A DNA stretch of 36,653 nt from CAYLYP01 sp964387795 (GTDB lineage: Bacteria > Bacteroidota > Bacteroidia > Bacteroidales > UBA7960). The translations under genes were made by a program, and so were the position numbers. Where the stretch lies: contig CAYLYP010000025.1 in assembly GCA_964387795.1 (NCBI GenBank), forward strand, positions 1 to 36,653, in the 5' to 3' direction. The notes beneath the pieces were generated by a model. That model ran no database searches. It was given only the letters and a program-made list of their open reading frames with translations, and was not told the DNA's origin. Below, in pieces: positions 30,534 through 36,653 of the stretch (position 1 is the first letter of the stretch; the number at the start of each line of letters is the position of its first letter).

Positions 30534-32150
30534 ATGGAAACAAAAGCAAATTCCTCTATTGAGAATCCTGGTATTTTTGGGAATAAGCAACACAGGCCAC
30601 TGTTAAGTTTAATATTGCTCCTGCTATCACTGGCTGGTGGGATATTTTACCAACAGCTTTTTCACAATCAGGATATTGGCATTAACCTTCTTTTGTTTAA
30701 TGCATTTATTATTCTTATCCAAGTATTTCTGATAAAGGTACCCTTACGCACATTTCCACTGAGCCTCATTTATGCTGGAACATTAATCTCGGCTTTCACT
30801 GCGGTAATGCATAACAATCTTTTTAGCTTTTGGGTAAACCTTGGCTCACTCATACTATTGATTTCACTTCCATTTTATCCAGAAGTTAAATCATTAAAAA
30901 ATGCCCTATTGTGCAGTCTTGAAAAGACAATAGGTTTTTATAGGGTCTTTGGAAATATTAAAACCAATATCAGCTTTTCAAAAGGAGCCGGAAAAACATA
31001 TAAAATCCTAAGACTGATCTTCATCCCCATAATCATTCTCATTGTTTTTGTGATCATATACTATTATGCAAATCCATACTTTGCATCAGGATTTGATAAG
31101 GTGGCATGGTGGATACAGCCCTTATGGAACAGATTTATTAATTGGTTTGCCAACCTTCCGGGAATATGGATGTTTATTTGGGGCGTATTTGTATGTATAT
31201 TGATGTTTTTCCCAATGCCTTCATCAGCCTTTGCCAGACGGGATAGCCTTGAATCAGATAACATGGCACGAACACGAAAAAAATCATTCAGGTTATTTTC
31301 AGGGATGAATACCGGCTTAAAACGGGAATACCTTTCATCATTGTTTTTAATGGCGGCCCTTAATATTTTGATCCTCATACTTAACCTGACAGATTTCTTT
31401 AATGTGTGGCTTTTCTTTGAATGGGATGGGCAGACCCTAAAGCAGTTTGTTCATGAAGGGACCTGGCTTCTTGTGGTTTCGATCTTTATTTCAATGGCAA
31501 TTTCTTTATATATTTTCAGGGGCAACCTAAACTTTTATTCAAAGAACCGTTATTTAAGGCTTTTAACGAAGATATGGATTTACCAAAACCTTTTCATGGC
31601 CCTTAGCGTTGGTTTCAGGAACTTTTGGTATTGTTATTATTTCAACCTTGCTTACCTGCGTATTGGGGTGTTTTTCTTCCTTATTGCAGTAATCATCGGG
31701 CTCATAACTATTATCCTTAAGATCAGGCACAAGCACTCTTCAAGCTGGTTATTGAAAACAAATGCCATTGCCATTTATATCATATTTTGTGTAATCTGCC
31801 TTTTTAACTGGGATAACTTTATCTCATCAACCAACTTTAAACGTGCCGACAAAGCATATTTGCACCGTGATTTTTTATTGAGCATGTCCAATTCAACCTT
31901 ACCGATACTTTGGGAGAATAAAGATAAACTGAATGTCCCGATGCACGCAGAGAGCGAACTTCTGATTTTTATTTACAAAGAGTTTGACACTGTTTATGAG
32001 GATGATAATTACATTACACTTCTTGAGCGGAAAACCCTTCTTTTTAAGCAGGAAATGGACAATCGCTCATGGAAGGAATGGAACCTGGCAGACCACCTTG
32101 CATACAGGCGACTGGAGAAGAAAGCCTGGTACGGCTTAAATCTAAAATAG
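30534..32150 (+). CDS. DUF4173-like multi-pass membrane protein
   Basis: 538 residues. About 11-12 membrane helices occupy residues 20-430 (for example LLSLILLLLSLAGGIFY, IFIPIIILIVFVIIYYY, IGVFFFLIAVIIGLITIIL), followed by a soluble C-terminal tail (about 445-538) with NFKRADKAYLHRDFLLSMS and a basic end. The EWDGQTLKQFVHEGTWLLVVSIFIS stretch, in which a conserved acidic/His pair precedes a helix, is typical of the DUF4153/DUF4173 group. No function is established. It follows DUF456 by 78 bp on the same strand and could be in the same operon. It converges with the MFS gene, with 22 bp between stop codons. Confidence 0.8.
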   Translation: METKANSSIENPGIFGNKQHRPLLSLILLLLSLAGGIFYQQLFHNQDIGINLLLFNAFIILIQVFLIKVPLRTFPLSLIYAGTLISAFTAVMHNNLFSFWVNLGSLILLISLPFYPEVKSLKNALLCSLEKTIGFYRVFGNIKTNISFSKGAGKTYKILRLIFIPIIILIVFVIIYYYANPYFASGFDKVAWWIQPLWNRFINWFANLPGIWMFIWGVFVCILMFFPMPSSAFARRDSLESDNMARTRKKSFRLFSGMNTGLKREYLSSLFLMAALNILILILNLTDFFNVWLFFEWDGQTLKQFVHEGTWLLVVSIFISMAISLYIFRGNLNFYSKNRYLRLLTKIWIYQNLFMALSVGFRNFWYCYYFNLAYLRIGVFFFLIAVIIGLITIILKIRHKHSSSWLLKTNAIAIYIIFCVICLFNWDNFISSTNFKRADKAYLHRDFLLSMSNSTLPILWENKDKLNVPMHAESELLIFIYKEFDTVYEDDNYITLLERKTLLFKQEMDNRSWKEWNLADHLAYRRLEKKAWYGLNLK

Positions 32151-32172
32151 GTATTTCAGGAAGCAACTAATG

Positions 32173-33459
32173 CTATCGTTGCATGGGTAGTATTTTTTCC
32201 GACCAAAGCATAAAAGCACCTGCCAGGGCCAAAAAAGCCGATGCAATAAGAAAAGCAGTAGTAAAGCCCCACGTCTGATAAAACAACACCCCCAGCAGAG
32301 GAGCAAAAAACGCCCTTACTGCTGTTAGGGCAAGATGAATACTTTGATATTGTCCTGCTTCATTGCTTGGGGCAAAATAAGCCGAACCTATACTCCATAA
32401 CAAAGCCATAGTAGCAGCAAATACACTGTGAAACAGCACATATAGCAAAAGGGCATAATACACAGTAAGGCCGGTAAATTGAAAATGATTGGGGAAATAT
32501 ATTGCCAGGATCAGGGAAAGGATAAACAACATCATAGAAAAAAAAGAAATAGACGCAAAACGCCTTGGATCTATAATCCCAAGCAGTTTCCCAAAAAAAG
32601 GCAGAGAAGCAATAGCCAGGATATTATAAGCATTTCTGTAAAAAGCAATACTTGAATAATTAAGGCCTAATCCCTTATCAAAGAAAAGTACTATGACAGT
32701 AACGGAGCCCATAAATCCCATTCCATAAAGCATAAAGCCAATTTGAAAATGCAAAAACTGACGGTTTGTTTTTAGGATCCTAAGCATATTCATAGCCGAT
32801 GTTTTTATGCTTTTCCAAGGGCTGAGTGAATGATCCACAACTTCAGGGGGCGGCGCCTGGATAAGGGACAATAGAAATACAGAAACAATACCCAGGACAG
32901 CCATTACCGGAAACACATAAACAAAAACGTAATGGTTTGCATCAAGCATCAGGCCATAAACAAATGTTATGACCATCATTACAATTTTATTGACAGTAGT
33001 GGCATAGCTGTATAGTTTCCCAAAGTTTTCGTGCCGGTAGGCATTTTTAAGGAAAAGATTAATTGTTGGAAAAATTATGGGATGTGCAAGGTAATAAACC
33101 AGGAACAATGCAAGAAAGATAATATGGTAGATTGAATTGCCTGTAAGCTGTGATGCTTCGCGGGGGAAGAAAAATACCAGCGCCAAGGGCAACCTTGTTA
33201 TAATGGCAGCATAACGGAGCAATGAGCGTTTGTTTTTAATGCGCTTTAAAAGCTCATTAAAAAACACAAGTAAAATAAAAACAGTCATTGAAAACTGAAA
33301 CAATACACTCAACTGATAACCCGTTCCAAACAGGCTTTTCACAAATACAAATTCGTTGAGGGCAATAATACCTGCTATAACCCCTTCAAGGACACTATAG
33401 CCAATATGCAAACCAAATGTTTGCTTTTCACGGGGATTTAGCTTTTTGTAAAAATCCAT
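32173..33459 (-). CDS. Major facilitator superfamily transporter
   Basis: 428 residues with about 12 hydrophobic helices in two halves and a hydrophilic loop near the middle (about 208-228, APPPEVVDHSLSPWKSIKTS). The first and second halves each show a short basic loop of the MFS loop 2-3 kind (LLKRIKNKRSLLRY; GIIDPRRFASIS). I see no motif that would fix the substrate, and it does not match named sugar or drug subfamilies by eye. The neighbours give no clue: a convergent DUF4173-like gene on one side and a TPR protein gene upstream, 54 bp away on the same strand. Confidence 0.87.
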   Translation of the reverse strand: MDFYKKLNPREKQTFGLHIGYSVLEGVIAGIIALNEFVFVKSLFGTGYQLSVLFQFSMTVFILLVFFNELLKRIKNKRSLLRYAAIITRLPLALVFFFPREASQLTGNSIYHIIFLALFLVYYLAHPIIFPTINLFLKNAYRHENFGKLYSYATTVNKIVMMVITFVYGLMLDANHYVFVYVFPVMAVLGIVSVFLLSLIQAPPPEVVDHSLSPWKSIKTSAMNMLRILKTNRQFLHFQIGFMLYGMGFMGSVTVIVLFFDKGLGLNYSSIAFYRNAYNILAIASLPFFGKLLGIIDPRRFASISFFSMMLFILSLILAIYFPNHFQFTGLTVYYALLLYVLFHSVFAATMALLWSIGSAYFAPSNEAGQYQSIHLALTAVRAFFAPLLGVLFYQTWGFTTAFLIASAFLALAGAFMLWSEKILPMQR

Positions 33460-33513
33460 TATTCAGGTTTCAGGAAGCTAACAGATAAGAGATAATCGTA
33501 ATGACGAAACGCG

Positions 33514-34251
33514 TTATTTCAGGAGTTTGGGGAGCAACTCTTCTTTTACCCAAAGAAAATCAGGTTCAAAGCCAAGGGCCTTATTGTATGTCTTAATAGC
33601 TTCATCTTTCCGGCCAGTATCGGCATAAGCCTTTCCAAGGGCCACCAAAGTATTAAGGTAAAGCCAACGATGATTATGAGCCATATTTTTTTCCAACAAT
33701 CGGATTGCTTCTTTATAATAATCAATGGATGCAGACTTTGAGCCACCGAAGACAGGAGGGGCATAAAAAGCAGCATTTGCTTTTTCAATCCATACATTTG
33801 GGTTTTGCTTATCTATTTCCATCCCTTTATCAATAGCAGCATTGCTTTTAGGACCAAGGTAAACGGCTTTCATGGGAGCTAAAGCAATCCGATAAGCAAT
33901 AAAAGCCCCTTGCAAAGCATAAGCACTTGCTTTGTATGAATCCATATTTGCAAGATTAACAATGTTTACATCTGCCTTATCAATAATAGCCTCAGCTTTT
34001 TCCTCCTCATCTATCCCCAGATAATAGCCTGTTAGCCCATATTGGGCAAGGATAATATCATACAGTAGTGGAGCAGAAGGTTTGCGGACAAACATCTGTT
34101 CCATCCCTTTCAATGACTGCTCCCATACCCCCATATTTTTGCTTATAAAAGCCTGGTACACCATATCCTGATATTGCCGCTGAGGGTTTTGGGAAAAACC
34201 TGATACGACAAGGAGCATTAATGCAAAAAAAAGCTTTGACTTTTTAATCAT
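33514..34251 (-). CDS. Exported TPR-repeat protein
   Basis: 245 residues. A signal peptide (about 1-20, ending VSGFSQ) is followed by helices forming TPR-like units: SLKGMEQMFVRKPSAPLLYD (about 45-66), a central helical part with ALQGAFIAYRIALAPMKAVYLG (about 112-133), AIDKGMEIDKQNPNVWIEKANAAFY (about 138-162), and a clear C-terminal TPR YLNTLVALGKAYADTGRKDEAIKTYNKAL (about 197-225). GFEPDFLWVKEEL closes the last unit. It probably acts as a periplasmic scaffold. It may share a transcript with the MFS gene, 54 bp downstream. Confidence 0.85.
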   Translation of the reverse strand: MIKKSKLFFALMLLVVSGFSQNPQRQYQDMVYQAFISKNMGVWEQSLKGMEQMFVRKPSAPLLYDIILAQYGLTGYYLGIDEEEKAEAIIDKADVNIVNLANMDSYKASAYALQGAFIAYRIALAPMKAVYLGPKSNAAIDKGMEIDKQNPNVWIEKANAAFYAPPVFGGSKSASIDYYKEAIRLLEKNMAHNHRWLYLNTLVALGKAYADTGRKDEAIKTYNKALGFEPDFLWVKEELLPKLLK

Positions 34252-35014
34252 ATAAATGGAGTTTTTAAAAAAATGATTTTACACATTTTCAAGCCCGAAA
34301 AGCAACACCAACACTTTATGTTGATAATAAAAATCATTTGAATACAAGATGAATTTTATGAATTGCTACTCATTATCAGAATTGAAAATCACAATATGCA
34401 ACTGGAACATAAAACATCATGTGATGTTATTTTGTTTTTGGTGGCTGTTGAAATATTTTCAGCATTGTTTGTTTTCATGTATAAATAGTCCTGTTACAAA
34501 TATACCGAAAAAGACAAAAGCCAAATGCAGTTTAAATCCACCATGATTAAATTTAAGGCGAAGTGGAATAATTGGGTTAAAAAGTATTTCTATCTTATTC
34601 AACAATATCATTCACTCAATGACCCTAATTAGGGTCTGCTGAAAAAGTCTTTAAGGTATCAGATGTGAGGCGACAAGGCGAAATTGTATAATAATACTAT
34701 GAGCCGATGGCAACGAAGCAGATGATACCTTAAAGACTAACGCAAACATGATGCAAACAAATTAGCACCTATGGAAAAAAATCCTTACACCCTACATTGA
34801 AAAATGGCCTTGTAAATAATATACATCCTGCTCGTTAAGTGTTTTTCAGCAGACCCTAATTAAGCAGCTTAATATAATACCACAATAAACAAGAATAAGA
34901 ATAATCGTTATAATTAGGCAATTCACTTATTTTTTTAAAGTTTTTATGTGGTAAATTAGTGAAGACATAATAAATTCAAGAGCGCGCAGCATAAAAACAA
35001 TAATCATTCGGGAC
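34252..35014. other. Intergenic region, 763 bp, with an intact MITE-like element
   Basis: It lies between divergent genes: the TPR protein (leftward) and the histidine kinase (rightward). The element occupies 34631-34857. The remainder is AT-rich, with no coding character and no convincing -33/-7 pair on either side. Confidence 0.7.
34631..34857. mobile_element. Intact non-autonomous inverted-repeat element (MITE-like), 227 bp
   Basis: The terminal inverted repeats are perfect over 16 bp: AGGGTCTGCTGAAAAA at 34631-34646 and its complement at 34842-34857. AATT flanks both ends (34627-34630 and 34858-34861) as a probable 4-bp target duplication. Inside, GTCTTTAAGGTATCA (34647-34661) is perfectly complementary to 34723-34737, adding a second hairpin. 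There is no open frame of useful size. A decayed relative lies at 24669-24893. The parental insertion sequence is not in the window. Confidence 0.9.
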
Positions 35015-36130
35015 ATGACACTAAAATCGAACAAACCCCATGTTTTGGTTATAGGGTCTGAGACAGCACACAGCCAATACTACCAAAATCAATTAAGCAT
35101 AGCAGGATATGAAGCAGTAATCCAAACTGCTGCTCAGGTAATATCTGATCCCACAATATTATTTATCCATACCGATTGCATTATTTTCACAATTCCCAAG
35201 CCAGCAATTGAGGACTATATCTTATGTCAAAACATCACACAGGACAGTCAACTTAAAGATATCCCGGTAGCCTTCATCACATCCGAAAATGAAGAAGCAA
35301 GTATTATCAAAGCCTTTGAAGCAGGAGCAACAGATTACATCATTGAGCCGGTAAACAGGGAAATATTTTTAAGAAAGATAAACGTTTTTATCAGGCTCAA
35401 GCAACAAAACGATTTGATCCAAAAAAGTGAATCCCAGATATATGCAAGGAATAAATTCATTTCAATCATAGCCCATGACTTAAAAAACCCATTTACAGGG
35501 ATAAGCATGCTTTCACAAAACCTGACAATGAATAGTATAAGTCTGAGCGATGAAAAGAAGCAGGAATATGCATCAATTATAAAACAAACAGCCAATGAAG
35601 GCCTTCATCTCCTTGAAAGTTTATTACAATGGTCTGGTTCTCAAACCGGAAAATTAAAATATATGCCCAAACAAATATTGCTCAGGCAATTAATTGAAGA
35701 AGGGATTAAAGAAGTTGAAAAACGTGCAATAGAGAAGCATATACATATTGAAATCCATGAATCACCAGAGATATTGGTATTTGCTGATGCAAAATTATTT
35801 CAAACTATATTGACAAACATATTGTCGAATGCCATAAAGTATTCGTTTCCAGACAGCAAAATTGTTATCGGGGCAGTAAAAGAAGATGATTTTATTGAAA
35901 TTTCGATAACAGATAAAGGTACAGGCATGACACAGGATATTTTAAAAAAGCTCTTCAAGATTGAAAGCAATATTACATCAGAGCCAGGGACGTTTAAAGA
36001 AACAGGGATAGGTTTTGGATTAATAATATGTGCTGAATTTATAGAAAAGATGGGAGGCAATATATGGGCAAAAAGCAAACAGGGAGAAGGCAGTACATTT
36101 TATTTTACAATACCCATCGGAAGTGAATAA
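35015..36130 (+). CDS. Histidine kinase with a degenerate N-terminal receiver domain
   Basis: 371 residues, no membrane segment. Residues about 8-128 have the receiver fold, ending GATDYIIEPVNREIFLRKINVFIRLKQ. The conserved residues are mostly lost: the acidic pair position reads GS (14-15), the phosphoacceptor position is Thr59 (IIFTIPKP), and the conserved Lys is Glu111. Only the Thr/Ser near 89-90 remains. The kinase part is complete: H-box with His154 (IIAHDLKNPF), N-box ILTNILSNAIKYS (265-277), G1 TDKGTGMT (299-306), F-box LFKIES and G2 GIGFGLIIC (331-339). It should autophosphorylate and pass phosphate to an unlinked response regulator. The pseudo-receiver probably serves as a protein-interaction or ligand module. 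It converges with the glycosyltransferase gene, with 4 bp between stops. Confidence 0.9.
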   Translation: MTLKSNKPHVLVIGSETAHSQYYQNQLSIAGYEAVIQTAAQVISDPTILFIHTDCIIFTIPKPAIEDYILCQNITQDSQLKDIPVAFITSENEEASIIKAFEAGATDYIIEPVNREIFLRKINVFIRLKQQNDLIQKSESQIYARNKFISIIAHDLKNPFTGISMLSQNLTMNSISLSDEKKQEYASIIKQTANEGLHLLESLLQWSGSQTGKLKYMPKQILLRQLIEEGIKEVEKRAIEKHIHIEIHESPEILVFADAKLFQTILTNILSNAIKYSFPDSKIVIGAVKEDDFIEISITDKGTGMTQDILKKLFKIESNITSEPGTFKETGIGFGLIICAEFIEKMGGNIWAKSKQGEGSTFYFTIPIGSE

Positions 36131-36134
36131 CACA

Positions 36135-36653
36135 TCAGGCATCCACGTTTCGACCCTTCCAGATATTATTGCGTTTGTTTTTTTTGACCCACGCATAGGC
36201 TACAAGATAAACAAGGCACAATTGCTGTAATGGGGAGAGTAAAAGATTTTTAAAAACTGGCTGGATACTTGCAAAGCTGACAACGGCACACAGGAATAAT
36301 GAGACAAGCAAGTATAACAATCCAGCCATCCATCCCCAGGCCAGCAGGGGCAATAAAAACCCAAAAGCAAAAATCAATGCACCGGAAGCAGCCAGTAAAG
36401 GTTTTCCGCCAAAGAATTCAATCACATTTTTTGAAAAGCCATTCATTGCGTCCTCCCAACCATCATACATACGGCACTGTATCTTTTTATTGCCAAGAAG
36501 CGTTTCGGCCCTTAATCTTTTGGACCGGGGTAATTTTTTTGATATCTTTTTAATCAACCTAAAAATCTTTATATCTTCAACTTTTTGATTTTTAACCAAT
36601 TCATGAAAGTGATATTTATGATAAGTACTGGCTTCGAACAACATAAACTGCCC
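36135..36653 (-). CDS. Family 2 glycosyltransferase, C-terminal part (gene continues past the window end)
   Basis: 173 codons are visible and the frame is open to the window edge. The edge codons read GQF before MLFEASTYHKYHF, giving the GQFMLF start of the acceptor-side segment typical of membrane GT2 enzymes. The Met at 36644 is therefore internal. The following HELVKNQKVEDIKIFRLIKK carries the conserved ED pair, and CRMYDGWEDAMNGFSKNVIEFFGG is the equivalent of the acceptor-loop motif. Three or four membrane helices follow (about 85-155). This layout matches enzymes of the carotenoid/hopanoid-type glycosyltransferase group (CrtQ-like). The nucleotide-sugar-binding N-terminus is outside, so the donor and acceptor cannot be stated. 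Confidence 0.88.
   Translation of the reverse strand, partial: GQFMLFEASTYHKYHFHELVKNQKVEDIKIFRLIKKISKKLPRSKRLRAETLLGNKKIQCRMYDGWEDAMNGFSKNVIEFFGGKPLLAASGALIFAFGFLLPLLAWGWMAGLLYLLVSLFLCAVVSFASIQPVFKNLLLSPLQQLCLVYLVAYAWVKKNKRNNIWKGRNVDA

Noticed and set aside
34349..34546. Plus-strand open frame of 65 codons next to the intact mobile element.
   Set aside because: Its Cys- and Phe-rich composition, with no promoter, ribosome-binding site or relative, fits random translation of intergenic DNA.

Overview
The window looks like a chromosomal segment of a Bacteroidota bacterium, probably of the Bacteroidales/Marinilabiliales type. Supporting signs are a TonB receptor with an N-terminal carboxypeptidase-regulatory-like domain paired with a DUF4249 lipoprotein, an SUMF1-fold lipoprotein, a lamin-tail-domain lipoprotein, a LuxR-type helix-turn-helix of the variety found on Bacteroidota membrane sensors, and promoters of the Bacteroidota form TTTG-N19-21-TAnnTTTG. 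No phage genes, transposase genes, rRNA genes or CRISPR arrays were seen.

Layout. Positions 1-393 hold the 3' end of a tRNA-Ser, then tRNA-Pro(TGG) and tRNA-Arg(TCT), with two terminators. From about 450 to 29320 every gene is on the minus strand. In increasing coordinates these are: a TPR gene broken by an in-frame stop; a small unknown protein; an SUMF1-type lipoprotein; a DUF4249 / TonB receptor / outer-membrane barrel operon (2990-6878); a controller-regulated type II restriction-modification operon (7180-9422) with paired operators; ybaK and nudC; an unusual 11-bp repeat array that folds into a long hairpin (11389-11509); a Cache-HAMP-GAF-PAS sensor; an unknown membrane protein; an SLC13-type anion symporter; two CYTH-type proteins; a triple lamin-tail lipoprotein; a phosphate-selective-porin homologue; a PiT phosphate permease fused to a LuxR-type DNA-binding domain; its DUF47/PhoU-like partner; a seven-helix AraC regulator; and an ABC transporter operon with a YtrA-type GntR regulator and a DUF2807 protein. 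Positions 29786-32150 are plus strand (PspC-domain, DUF456, DUF4173-like). An MFS transporter and a TPR protein follow on the minus strand, then a histidine kinase with a degenerate receiver domain (plus) and a family 2 glycosyltransferase cut by the window end (minus).

How genes work together. The most interesting block is 17302-24387. DUF47 and the PiT permease lie 13 bp apart. Downstream, on the same strand, come an OprO/OprP-like porin and a lamin-tail lipoprotein, then two CYTH-fold (triphosphate-tunnel) proteins. This reads as an inorganic phosphate acquisition locus. The permease carries its own cytoplasmic coiled coil and DNA-binding domain, so transport and transcription control may sit in one polypeptide.

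Two copies of a roughly 226-bp non-autonomous inverted-repeat element, one intact (34631-34857) and one decayed (24669-24893), show past transposition. The restriction-modification operon is the other clear accessory module.
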